A stretch of DNA of 64,000 bases from positions 744,001 through 808,000 of the forward strand of contig NZ_JAENHO010000004.1 in NCBI RefSeq assembly GCF_016785085.1, in the 5' to 3' direction. This document shows positions 8,845 to 16,655 of the stretch, piece by piece. The position numbers were made by a program, and so were the translations under genes. Every line of letters begins with the position of its first letter. Within the stretch, counting starts at the first letter, position 1. The notes under the pieces were generated by a model. It was given only the letters and a program-made list of their open reading frames with translations. It was not told the origin of the DNA and did not search any database. Origin of the DNA: Paractinoplanes lichenicola (GTDB taxonomy: Bacteria; Actinomycetota; Actinomycetes; Mycobacteriales; Micromonosporaceae).

Positions 8845-9337
8845 GGGGCGGCGGCGGCCCGGTCTGGTTCGTACGGCCACGCTGCTGACTGCGGGTGACG
8901 CGCATCTCGCCGAGGATCTCGTGCAGTCCGTGCTGACCAAGCTGTGTGTGGCGTGGCCGTCTTTCCGTGCGGCCGACAGCCCCGAGGCTTACCTGCGCCG
9001 GACGCTGGTCAACGCGCTGACCGACGAGCGCCGCCGCTGGTGGCGCCGGCACGAGTGGTCGACGGCCGACCCGCCCGACCGCGCCCGCGATGCCCCGGCC
9101 GGCGAGGGCGTCGACGACGAATTGTGTGCCGCGCTGCGCAGCCTGCCGCCCAAAATGCGCGCCACGCTGGTCTTCCGCTACTTCTACGACCTCGACATCG
9201 GCGACACCGCTGACGCCCTCGGCTGCTCCGTGGGCACGGTGAAGAAACAGACCGCCCGTGCGCTGGAGCGCATGCGCATCCTCCTTGGACCCGACGACAT
9301 CCTCGCCGAACTGCCTGCGACAGGAGTTGCCCGATGA
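8831..9337 (+). CDS. SigE-family ECF RNA polymerase sigma factor
   Basis: 168 residues from a GTG at 8831. Region 2 is visible as LVRTATLLTAGDAHLAEDLV with the SigE-family hallmark YLRRTLVNALTDERRRWWRR. Region 4 follows as LPPKMRATLVFRYFYDLDIG and ALGCSVGTVKKQTARALER. The first ~10 residues do not resemble the usual 'EFVxxRxPxLLR' opening, and the start lies inside GTGACAGCGGTCAC, which also holds the start of the opposite gene, so the 5' end may be rearranged. Its stop overlaps the next gene (ATGA), the usual sigma/anti-sigma arrangement. Confidence 0.8.
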   Translation: MTAVTGRRRPGLVRTATLLTAGDAHLAEDLVQSVLTKLCVAWPSFRAADSPEAYLRRTLVNALTDERRRWWRRHEWSTADPPDRARDAPAGEGVDDELCAALRSLPPKMRATLVFRYFYDLDIGDTADALGCSVGTVKKQTARALERMRILLGPDDILAELPATGVAR

Positions 9338-9984
9338 CCAGTCTCCTCGACCGTCTCGACCGGCTGGCCGGCCCGGAGAGGCCGGTGACCGACGATCAAG
9401 TCGCGGCCGACCGTGCCCGGGGCCGCCGGACGCTGCGGCGCCGCCGTACCCTGCAGGGCGCAGCCACCGGCGTGTTCGCGATCACGGCAGCCAGTGCGGT
9501 GATCGTCTACGGCACGATGTCGCCGCCCGCCGCCGCGCCGACCGCCCCAGTCAAAGCGGCGCCGCGTACTTCCGACGTCGCCCGGATCGAGCTCGTCGCG
9601 TACCGGGGCCAACAGCCCGAGGGTTTTACCGTCGACAAGGTGCCGGCGGGCTGGGAGATCCAGGGCAACGACGCTTTGGACCTGGTCATCGCCCCCATCG
9701 GCGCCCGCGATCAGGACCCGCATTCCTGGGCCGGCAAGATCGCGGTGATGCTGGAGCCGGTCGACACCCGCAGCGAGCCGTCGGGCACCGCGGTCCGGGT
9801 CGGTGACCGGCCAGGCATCATCGCCGACGGCGCCGAGAACGTGAAATACCTGTACGTGGAGCAGCCCAACGACGTGGATATGGTCATTCAGATCTGGGAC
9901 GCCCGCGGCTGGACCATCGACGGCATCATCGAGCTCGGTGCCGGTATCCACGCCCTGCCCACCGCACGGCAGGGCCACGGCTGA
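9334..9984 (+). CDS. Single-pass membrane protein, likely partner of the ECF sigma factor
   Basis: 216 residues. A ~40-residue cytosolic N-terminus rich in Arg/Asp (DDQVAADRARGRRTLRRRRT) precedes one membrane segment (GAATGVFAITAASAVIVYG) and a ~150-residue extracytoplasmic domain. This is the usual layout of the protein encoded after SigE-family sigma genes. No zinc-binding anti-sigma motif (HxxxCxxC) is present, so whether it holds the sigma factor directly is unproven. It is translationally coupled to the sigma gene. Confidence 0.65.
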   Translation: MTSLLDRLDRLAGPERPVTDDQVAADRARGRRTLRRRRTLQGAATGVFAITAASAVIVYGTMSPPAAAPTAPVKAAPRTSDVARIELVAYRGQQPEGFTVDKVPAGWEIQGNDALDLVIAPIGARDQDPHSWAGKIAVMLEPVDTRSEPSGTAVRVGDRPGIIADGAENVKYLYVEQPNDVDMVIQIWDARGWTIDGIIELGAGIHALPTARQGHG

Positions 9985-10109
9985 CCTCGCTCTCCCCACG
10001 AAGGCGAGCTGATCGACCACGCCCACGGCTTCACCATCCGGCTGACTGCGGTGGCACGCTGCGGCTGCCGTTCGCTTTCGGGATAGAGGCGAGCGACCCG
10101 TTTCGCTCT

Positions 10110-10658
10110 GTGGGGTATCGGCACGTGCTTGAGCGCGACGAAAGTCAAGCTGTGACCGCGGCTCCCGAGGGCTTCGCCGGCCGCTGGTGTCACTGGGACA
10201 GCGGATCTGACGGTGTGCCACGTTTCATCGCTGTCGGCGATCTGGACCGCGACTGTTGTTCCCGGTTAGCGGCCGCGCTCAACGCGGTCGCACCCGGCAG
10301 CACGGCGGCAGTGGAGATCGACATGGCGGACGCGACGTTGCTCGACGCGGCGGCGGCACGCGTGCTCATCGACTATCACAACGCGGCCCGATCCCGAGGC
10401 GGTCAGGTACGCGTGATCCACGCCGACGGCATGGTCCGGCACGTGCTCGACATTCTCTGGCCGGCGCGTCCAGGCGAGCACCCGGTGCGGGTGCCGGTGC
10501 AGAGTGCGCGGCGCCGGTCGGCGTCGCTGGCTGAGTTGTTCGCTGTGACTTCCGAGATCAACGCCGCCGCCCACGACACCGTGGCGCGGTCTCGCGCCTT
10601 GCGAGCGGAAATGCTTCGCCGACAACGATCGGACCACGGACGGCTTCCGGGAGATTGA
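10110..10658 (+). CDS. STAS-domain protein (anti-sigma antagonist-like)
   Basis: 182 residues from a GTG at 10110; a second in-frame GTG at 10125 is equally possible. The region FIAVGDLDRDCCSRLAAALN ... AAVEIDMADATLLDAAAARV ... AARSRGGQVRVIHADGMVRH is a STAS fold. The serine that is phosphorylated in SpoIIAA-type antagonists ('DSSG') is replaced by DATLLDAAA, so control by phosphorylation is doubtful. A ~60-residue helical tail follows. It may sit in the same partner-switching network as the phosphatase at 11773, but it is not in an operon with it. Confidence 0.7.
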   Translation: MGYRHVLERDESQAVTAAPEGFAGRWCHWDSGSDGVPRFIAVGDLDRDCCSRLAAALNAVAPGSTAAVEIDMADATLLDAAAARVLIDYHNAARSRGGQVRVIHADGMVRHVLDILWPARPGEHPVRVPVQSARRRSASLAELFAVTSEINAAAHDTVARSRALRAEMLRRQRSDHGRLPGD

Positions 10659-10707
10659 ACAGCCGCTGTCACCGCCCTATCTCGCGCCCGGCTGCGCCGG
10701 TCCACCG

Positions 10708-11676
10708 TCAGCGCTGACGCAGGGTGGTTGACGGGGTGACGCCGTAGGTGCGCTGGTAGGCGGCGGTGAATCGGCTGTGGCTGGGGAAGCCCCAGCGGGC
10801 GGCGATCTGTCCGACGGTGGTGGTGGCCGGGTCGGCGGCGAGCAGGTCGGCGTGGGCGCGGGCGAGCCGGACGTGGCGCAGATGGTCGAGCGGGGTCATG
10901 TTCAGGTGCCGTCGGAAGGCGAGCTGGACGGCCCGGGCGGTGACAAAGGCGGCGCCGGCGATGTCCGCGACGCTGATATCGCGATGGGCGTTCTCGTCGA
11001 TGAACGCGACCGCGCGGCGCAGCGTTTCCGGGTGTGCGTCGCGGCTGTCGGCGATAGTCGGATCGGCGAGCACGCTGTTGGGGAACACTGCCAGGGCAGT
11101 GGCGGCCAGCAGCCGGGCGGCGCTACCTATGATCAACGGGCTGGCGGCGCTCAGGTCGTCCTCGAGCAGGGTGCGGGTGTACTGAGCGGCGCGTTGCCAT
11201 TGTGCGGCGGCCGCCGGTGAGACCGGCCGCAGGGAAGCGAACCGCAGCGGGCGCCGGGGCTGGTCAGGCAGGCTCGCGGTGACCTGGTCGAGCGCCGATG
11301 CGGGGACGGTCAGGATGCCGGCCCGGAAGTCGTAGCAGCGGACGAGGTAATCACCCTGGGGGAAGCTGCCCAGGAACGAATCGCCGGGGCGGTAGCGTTC
11401 GATGTTCGGGCCGAGCTCGGCGTGGGTGGCCCCGGCGAGCAGCGTCGTCACGGCCAGGTCGTCGGTGCCGTCCAGGTGCAAAGTGAGGTCGGGCGGCATG
11501 GTGAAGTCGACGTAACTCAGCCCGCCCGCACTGACCTGCGAGATGGCGACCGGCGAGGTCTTGTCCAGACGGCCGGCCTTCGGCGGACGGGCCGCGTACA
11601 TCCGGTTGATGAAGTCTTGAGCTTCGTCCGGGTCGGTAGTGCTGAACTGCGAGCGGTGCGGCGTGTTGGCGTCCAT
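10708..11676 (-). CDS. AraC-family transcriptional regulator
   Basis: 322 residues. The N-terminal ~190 residues resemble the AraC_binding_2 domain (DFTMPPDLTLHLDGTDDLAV). The C-terminal DNA-binding part has ISVADIAGAAFVTARAVQLA and VGQIAARWGFPSHSRFTAAY and ends YGVTPSTTLRQR. It lies between two converging or same-strand signalling genes and has no obvious enzyme partner beside it, so the target is unknown. Confidence 0.85.
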   Translation of the reverse strand: MDANTPHRSQFSTTDPDEAQDFINRMYAARPPKAGRLDKTSPVAISQVSAGGLSYVDFTMPPDLTLHLDGTDDLAVTTLLAGATHAELGPNIERYRPGDSFLGSFPQGDYLVRCYDFRAGILTVPASALDQVTASLPDQPRRPLRFASLRPVSPAAAAQWQRAAQYTRTLLEDDLSAASPLIIGSAARLLAATALAVFPNSVLADPTIADSRDAHPETLRRAVAFIDENAHRDISVADIAGAAFVTARAVQLAFRRHLNMTPLDHLRHVRLARAHADLLAADPATTTVGQIAARWGFPSHSRFTAAYQRTYGVTPSTTLRQR

Positions 11677-11772
11677 GAGGAGCCTCTTCCCGGGGCGTCA
11701 CGGAATGAGCCCGGTTCAGGGTCGATGCGAGCATCATGTGACTTGCTAAGGGCCAGGTCAAGGTTGAAATGG

Positions 11773-13785
11773 CTAGGGCATGGAGTCAGGGCCGTGCCCC
11801 GAGCGGCTTGTCTCCGGGTGGGGGTCGGTGGTGGTGTGGGGCAGATCGACAAGGCTCAGGACGTGGTGGGCGGTGCTGCCGGCGGGTGCGTACAACGTCA
11901 ACGGGTAGTGACGGCCGTTCCCGTCGGCGGCGGTGCGATACAACTCGGCGACGCCCGCGCTGGCCAGGTGGGTCACCCGGGAGAGGTCGACGACCAGGTC
12001 GTGGGTGCCGCCGAGGGTGTAACGGTCCAGCTCCGGTCCCAGGTCTTGGATGGTGTCGACGTCGATCGGGCCGATGAGCGCGATGCGGCTGCTCGGCGCG
12101 TCGGGTTGATCCACAATGAGCAACTCTTCCGGCTCGCGAGACGCCGGCGATGCTCCGAAGTTGATCTGCGCCGGTCTGAGCAGTTGCGCCGAGCGTGACA
12201 ACCGGCGCCGGACGGTGACTGTGGTCCCGTCCGGGCGGCGGTCGACATCGAGGCGGTCGGCGAATGCCGCCGCCATAGCCAGACCGAATCCGTGATCGCG
12301 CCGGAACCGTTTGTCGCCCGGGCGAGGCCGTTCCTGCCAACGGCCGTTGTCGGCGATCACCAGGCGGGCCTCGCCGTTGTCGAGTAGCTCAGCGGTGATG
12401 GTCACGGCGGTGCCGCCGTCATCCGGCCGGGCATGTTCGGTGGAGTTGGTGACCACTTCCCCCGCGGCGTGGAGCAGCGCGATCCGGTCCTGCTCGCCGG
12501 CATTGTGCAGAGTCACCCAGGCGTCCACCGCGGTTCGGGCGACCCTCAGCCACGCCGGGCCGTCCGGCCCGGTCAACTTCAGTGTCGGCACGGGGAGCCG
12601 TCGTTGCGCCGCCATCAGGGTGATGTCGTCGCTGTGGCCGGTCTCGCGGACCAGCCGCTCCATCGTCTGCGCACACAGCCGATCGACCAGGGGACGGTCG
12701 TCGCCGGAGAAGATCGGCCCAGCGACCGCCCCGGCGACCACCTGGGACAACTCCACGGTTGCCTCGGCCGGTGTCCGCCCGGGCCGCTCGATGATGCCGT
12801 CGGTGTAGAGCAACACCGTTTCCTCCGGGGCCAGCTGGTCGGTCCTGACCGAATAAGCGGCACCGGTACCCAGCGGCCCCTGCCCCGACGGCGGTACGAA
12901 GCGGGCGCCGTTCGGACCGGCAATCAACGGTGGCGGGTGCCCGGCCGAACAATAGGTCAGTGCTCCGCTCGCCGGGTCCAGCACCGTAATGCACACCGTC
13001 GCGGCTTGGGCGTCGGCGACCCGCCGGGCCATCCGGTCAGCGGCGGCGATCGCGGTCAGCACATCGCCGGTCTCATCGAGCCGATCGTGCAGCACCGCCC
13101 GCAGCTGTCCCATCGCCGCCGTCGCGGACACCCCGTGTCCGACCACGTCACCGACGACGAGCGCCACCTTGCCGCCGGCAAGGGGGACCGCGTCAAACCA
13201 GTCACCGCCGGCGGCGGCATCGGCATCGGCCAGCAGATAACTGGCGGCGATCTGAATCTCCGGTAACACGGGAAGCCCGTTCGGCAGCAGCTGACGCTGT
13301 AAGGCGTCGATGACGTCGCGAGCCTGCTCGAACCGCTTCTCAGCCTCGGCCACCCGTTGCTGCTCTCGTACCCGAGTCGTCACGTCGATCACCTGGGCTA
13401 TGACCCCGGTGACCTGGTCATCGGCGCCGCGCAGGGGCCAGAGGTTCAGATCGACGAACACCTCCGTCTCGCCACCGCTGTCCGGCAGGTCGAACTGAAA
13501 ACGCCATTCCCGCAGCGACTCCGCCCGGCCCGAGGCGATCACCCGCTCGAACAACTCGGCCACCCGCTGGCCCAACGTCTCCGGGAAGGCCTCCCAGAAC
13601 GGCGTACCCGTGATGTCCGGCCGGCCCGCGTAAGCGCGATACGCGCTGGTCGCAGCCACGAACCGCAGCTCCGGGCCTTCGAGCGCGCAAACCATCAACG
13701 GCAGCTGTTCGAACAGCCGCCGCACCACCGCCACATCTCCGGCCCGGCGAAAAGGATCGCTGTCACTAGGCGACATTGACACCAC
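11773..13785 (-). CDS. Multidomain PAS / PP2C phosphatase (SpoIIE type) / HATPase / STAS protein
   Basis: 670 residues from a GTG at 13785; the ATG at 13776 is an alternative. Order: a PAS-like sensor (~20-135, VCALEGPELRFVAATSAYRA); a short coiled linker; a SpoIIE/RsbU phosphatase (~175-395) with metal motifs GGDWFDAV, GDVVGHG and LLYTDGIIER; an RsbW-like GHKL kinase (~410-540; EVVTNSTEHARPDDGG as N-box and DHGFGLAMA as G-box); and a C-terminal STAS domain (~560-660). It thus packs the phosphatase, the anti-sigma kinase and the antagonist of a partner-switching pathway into one soluble protein. The STAS segment reads DLSRVTHLASAGVAEL, with Ala where the phosphoserine would be expected before SAG. 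Confidence 0.85.
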   Translation of the reverse strand: MVSMSPSDSDPFRRAGDVAVVRRLFEQLPLMVCALEGPELRFVAATSAYRAYAGRPDITGTPFWEAFPETLGQRVAELFERVIASGRAESLREWRFQFDLPDSGGETEVFVDLNLWPLRGADDQVTGVIAQVIDVTTRVREQQRVAEAEKRFEQARDVIDALQRQLLPNGLPVLPEIQIAASYLLADADAAAGGDWFDAVPLAGGKVALVVGDVVGHGVSATAAMGQLRAVLHDRLDETGDVLTAIAAADRMARRVADAQAATVCITVLDPASGALTYCSAGHPPPLIAGPNGARFVPPSGQGPLGTGAAYSVRTDQLAPEETVLLYTDGIIERPGRTPAEATVELSQVVAGAVAGPIFSGDDRPLVDRLCAQTMERLVRETGHSDDITLMAAQRRLPVPTLKLTGPDGPAWLRVARTAVDAWVTLHNAGEQDRIALLHAAGEVVTNSTEHARPDDGGTAVTITAELLDNGEARLVIADNGRWQERPRPGDKRFRRDHGFGLAMAAAFADRLDVDRRPDGTTVTVRRRLSRSAQLLRPAQINFGASPASREPEELLIVDQPDAPSSRIALIGPIDVDTIQDLGPELDRYTLGGTHDLVVDLSRVTHLASAGVAELYRTAADGNGRHYPLTLYAPAGSTAHHVLSLVDLPHTTTDPHPETSRSGHGPDSMP

Positions 13786-13864
13786 CCTAAGGGGATTCCC
13801 TTCCGACGAGAACCCACACCTGAATGGACCCCATCGTAAGAGTCACCTTGTTCGTGCCGGCGAT

Positions 13865-14154
13865 GATTTGCAGGCCCGGCGCGAGAAGGCATCCCGGCTC
13901 CGAGTACACGTTACGGTGATGCGAGAGCGAACGCCTCGTCCCGAGAGTGCCCGGGACGCGAACGGCTCCCGATGCTACGACGAAGCGGTGGTCCGGATGA
14001 TCGAGCTTGTCATCCGGCTGAGGCGTACGGGCATGCCGGTGCGCGGGGCCAAGGACTTCATCGCCATGACGCCGCGGGGGCGACCACGCACGGGCGACGC
14101 CTCGCGCTGCTGGAGAAACACCTGAGAATTCTGGCTCAGCAGAGGAGTTCCTGA
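13865..14154 (+). pseudogene. Decayed MerR-family regulator upstream of the aldo/keto reductase
   Basis: Pieces of one MerR protein lie in different frames: EYTLR then a stop (TGA where the family has the YYE motif) and ERLVPR in one frame; ARDANGSRCYDEAVVRM and LRRTGMPVRGAKDF in a second; HGRRLALLEKHLRILAQQ in a third, ending at TGA 14152-14154. At least two frameshifts and one nonsense change are needed. The last stop overlaps the start of the reductase, the arrangement expected of a MerR gene once translated together with its target. No intact gene is left in this ~370-bp stretch. Confidence 0.7.
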
Positions 14155-15203
14155 TGACCGAAGCCGTACCCACCGTCAGGCTCGGCGATGGCCTGACCGT
14201 CAGCCGGATCGGCTTCGGCGGCATGGCGCTCAGCGACGTCTACGGTGACAGCGACCCGGGTGAGGCGTTGCGCACCCTGCACCACGCGGTCGACCAGGGG
14301 GTCACCTTCATCGACACCGCTGACGTCTACGGCGAGCCCCGCGACGGTGTCGACGGGCCCGCGGGCACCAACGAGGAGCTGATCGCGCAACTCCTCGCCG
14401 ATCGGCGCGACGAGGTGCAACTCGCCACGAAGTTCGGCATCACCGGCGAAGTCGGCGGTGCGGGTGGCTCCGCTACTCGGGGTGACCGTGCGTATGTGCG
14501 CAGCGCCTGCGAGGCTTCACTGCGACGGCTCGGCATCGACGTCATCGACCTGTATTACTTGCACCGCCGCCAGCTGGACATCCCGATCGAGGAGACTGTC
14601 GGGGCGATGGCCGAACTCGTGGCCGAGGGCAAGGTCAGGCATCTGGGCCTGTCGGAGGTGACCGCCACCGAGCTGCGCGCCGCGGCCGTGGTTCATCCGA
14701 TTGCCGCGGTGCAGAGCGAGTGGAGCCTGTGGTCCCGCGACGTCGAGGCGCGCGTCGTGCCGGCGGCCCGCGAGGTGGGGGCGGGCTTCGTCCCGTACAG
14801 TCCGCTCGGTCGTGGATTCCTGACCGGCGCGATGACGCCGGAGCGCATCGCCGGCAGCATGCTGCGCGACGAACCACGCTTCGTCGAGCATTTCGCCGCC
14901 AATCAGCCGGTCGTCGACCTCGTACGAGCCATCGGGCGCGAGATCGGGGCGACGCCGGCGCAGGTCGCGCTGGCCTGGCTGTGGGCGCAAGGCGAGGCGT
15001 ACGGTCTGCCTGTCGTGCCGATCCCGGGAACGCGTTCGCCGCATCGGGTCACCGAGAACGCTGAGGCCCTGCGGGTACGGCTCGACGCGGAGCAGAGGTC
15101 CCGGCTGGACGAGGCCGCCGAGCTCGTGCACGGCGACCGCAACCTGTCCTTCACGACGAAAGGCTGGATTTCCGCCGACCGTGAAGAGGCGCCGAGCACC
15201 TGA
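14154..15203 (+). CDS. Aldo/keto reductase
   Basis: 349 residues from the ATG at 14154. The catalytic tetrad is complete: D54 and Y59 (FIDTADVYG), K93 (LATKFG) and H137 (YYLHRR). The phosphate-binding end PIPGTRSPHRVTENA confirms NADPH-dependent AKR type. It reduces carbonyls; the substrate is unknown. It overlaps the stop of the ruined MerR gene upstream, which was probably its regulator, so present expression may be uncontrolled or lost. Confidence 0.85.
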   Translation: MTEAVPTVRLGDGLTVSRIGFGGMALSDVYGDSDPGEALRTLHHAVDQGVTFIDTADVYGEPRDGVDGPAGTNEELIAQLLADRRDEVQLATKFGITGEVGGAGGSATRGDRAYVRSACEASLRRLGIDVIDLYYLHRRQLDIPIEETVGAMAELVAEGKVRHLGLSEVTATELRAAAVVHPIAAVQSEWSLWSRDVEARVVPAAREVGAGFVPYSPLGRGFLTGAMTPERIAGSMLRDEPRFVEHFAANQPVVDLVRAIGREIGATPAQVALAWLWAQGEAYGLPVVPIPGTRSPHRVTENAEALRVRLDAEQRSRLDEAAELVHGDRNLSFTTKGWISADREEAPST

Positions 15204-15220
15204 TCGAGCCTGTCCGCGTG

Positions 15221-15868
15221 TCAGCGTACTGTTCCGAGCTGTTTGATGTTTCGTAGCAGCGGTTCCGACTCGATCCGCTCCACACCGTCCAGTGCGCCCA
15301 GCTTCTCGGTCAGGTAGCGGTAGAACTCCGGCATGTGGCGGCAGATCACGATGGCCTGCAGGTTCGTCGGCCCGGTGGTGGCGGCGGCGAAGGCGATCTC
15401 CTCGTGCTCGCGAAGCGCCGCGCCGACCGCCGCCAGCCGGGACGGGCTCACCGCCAGCCAGAGCAGAACCAGCGCGCGGAACCCGTACGGCTCCGGTTTG
15501 AGCTCCACGTCGGTGTAGAGCGACCCGGACTCGAACAGCTCCTGTACCCGGCGGCGGGCGGTCGACTCCGGCCAGCCGGTGGCGGCGGCCAGTTCCGCGT
15601 AGCTGAGCCGCCCGTCCGAGGCGAGCGCCTCCAGCAGCGGCGTGTCCCCGGGGGTGAGGCGTGCCGCCGTCCGGTCGCCACCCTGACTCGCCCGGCCCGG
15701 GGTCAGCGCGGCGACCTGCTCGGCGGTCAGCGCGTCGCCGTGCAGGTCCGGGCCGACCGCCCCGCCGACGAACTGGTGGACCACGCAATGCGCGCTGACC
15801 GAGGTCACCCGCGGGGTCCGGGGCAGCTTCTGCAGCAGCAGGCTCTCCCGGTCGGCCGAGGCCGGTAC
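15221..15868 (-). pseudogene. 5'-truncated two-domain Lrp/AsnC-family regulator
   Basis: The second half of a double-domain Lrp/AsnC protein is intact: the linker ESLLLQKLPRTPRVTSVSAH, a helix-turn-helix (LSYAELAAATGWPESTARRR) and a ligand domain (RALVLLWLAVSPSRLAAVG ... MPEFYRYLTEKLGALDGVER). Actinobacterial proteins of this type are normally ~320-340 residues with a first HTH and ligand domain before that linker; here everything upstream of ~15865 on the minus strand is replaced by MFS transporter sequence on the other strand. A GTG at 15808 could still give a 195-residue protein, so a shortened regulator may be made. Confidence 0.75.
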
Positions 15869-16305
15869 CCGTACGGCTCCTGATCGCCGCCGGCAACCTG
15901 TTGCAGGCCCGGATCGGCGCGGACAGCACCGGCGCGATCCTGATTCCCGGGCTGATCGTGGCCGGCCTCGGCGTCGGCTGCGTGCTGCCCGCCAACGCCT
16001 CGGCGGTGCTGGCCGAGGTGCCGCGCGAGCGCAGCGGCATGGCCGGCGGGGCGCTCAACACGTTCCGCCAGCTCGGGCTCGCGTTCGGCGTCGCGATCTT
16101 CGGAACGATCTTCACCGACCGGATCGCCGACGGGCAGGGCTCGCCGGCCGGGTTCGCCGACGGGCTGAACGCGACCCTGCTGGTGGCCTCCGCAACCGCC
16201 CTCGCTGCCGCGCTCCTGGTACTCGTCCTGGTCCGCAAGCACACCGCCGCACCGGACGCGGCGCAGGCCCCGGAGCCGGCGGAACTCTCCGCCCACGCCG
16301 ACTGA
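15865..16305 (+). pseudogene. 5'-truncated MFS drug:H+ antiporter (DHA2/EmrB type), last ~145 codons
   Basis: The frame from ~15865 encodes VRLLIAAGNL, then ILIPGLIVAGLGVGCVLPA, the MFS signature RSGMAGGALNTFRQLGLAFG and a final membrane helix ending in a charged tail. This is the C-terminal quarter of a 14-helix efflux pump of ~480 residues. No start codon or Shine-Dalgarno fits; the first in-frame candidate is a TTG at 15901 inside a helix. The upstream part is missing at the same junction that beheads the divergent Lrp regulator, so the two were most likely a regulator/pump pair. Confidence 0.8.
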
Positions 16306-16321
16306 TCACCGGAGCGAAGAA

Positions 16322-16417
16322 ATGGGAGTCGCAGCAGCAAAGCACCGATCGGCACGAATAGGGGAGGCGTTATTAGGGGTGTCGATGCCCGTGAATGTGC
16401 CTGTAGTTTCTGAATGA
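16322..16417 (+). CDS. Possible 31-codon leader ORF with tandem TTA codons
   Basis: ATG at 16322, eight bases after GGAG, opens a 31-codon frame (start MGVAAAKHRSAR, end PVNVPVVSE) closing at TGA 16415-16417, 22 bases before the precursor gene. It contains two adjacent TTA leucine codons (16370-16375), which are very rare in such GC-rich DNA. It may be a chance frame. If translated, it would make expression of the precursor sensitive to the leucyl-tRNA for UUA (bldA control). Confidence 0.2.
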   Translation: MGVAAAKHRSARIGEALLGVSMPVNVPVVSE

Positions 16418-16439
16418 CCAACACAACTGGGAGGTACGA

Positions 16440-16568
16440 ATGGAACAGGATCTCGGCATCTTCGCGGCCACCGACGAGGAGCTCCTGCTCGACGAGGCCG
16501 AGCTCGAGGGCGAGCTCGACGTGCAGACCCCCAGCCCGGCCGTGGCTGAGAACATCAACGAGGCCTGA
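16440..16568 (+). CDS. Putative RiPP precursor peptide, 42 residues, strongly acidic
   Basis: A good GGGAGG precedes the ATG by six bases. The peptide opens MEQDLGIFAATDEELLLDEA, continues with an acidic block (ELEGELDV) and ends QTPSPAVAENINEA. It has at least 12 Asp/Glu, no Lys or Arg, no Cys, one Ser (32) and two Thr (11, 30). The acidic helix-prone N-part looks like a leader, and the Pro/Ala/Asn-rich end like a core. The gene sits alone before a strong hairpin and then six modifying-enzyme genes on the same strand, the usual way a precursor is over-expressed relative to its enzymes. Lack of Cys and scarcity of Ser/Thr argue against azole chemistry and for backbone thioamidation and/or hydroxylation. 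I know no relative. Confidence 0.7.
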   Translation: MEQDLGIFAATDEELLLDEAELEGELDVQTPSPAVAENINEA

Positions 16569-16579
16569 TCCTCGCCGCG

Positions 16580-16615
16580 ACCGAACCCGCCGTCGGCCCC
16601 GACGGCGGGTTCGGT
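16580..16615 (+). terminator. Strong hairpin (partial terminator / RNA stabiliser) between precursor and enzyme genes
   Basis: Perfect 17-bp stem: ACCGAACCCGCCGTCGG (16580-16596) pairs with CCGACGGCGGGTTCGGT (16599-16615) around two bases, 11 bases after the precursor stop. There is no T-run. In RiPP operons such a leaky terminator keeps precursor mRNA in excess over the enzymes. Confidence 0.85.
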
Positions 16616-16655
16616 CCGAGGAGTGACCCGATTTCGTGAATCGGAGAAGAAGCGA

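Noticed and set aside
16440..16568. Precursor of an azole-containing peptide or lanthipeptide
   Set aside because: No Cys, one Ser and two Thr, no LanB/LanC or dehydrogenase genes, and the YcaOs are TfuA-paired.
16623..16655. Upstream GTG start for the JmjC gene
   Set aside because: GAGGAG lies directly against it with no spacing, and the extra residues do not resemble the paralogue; the ATG at 16656 has a well-spaced GGAGAAG.
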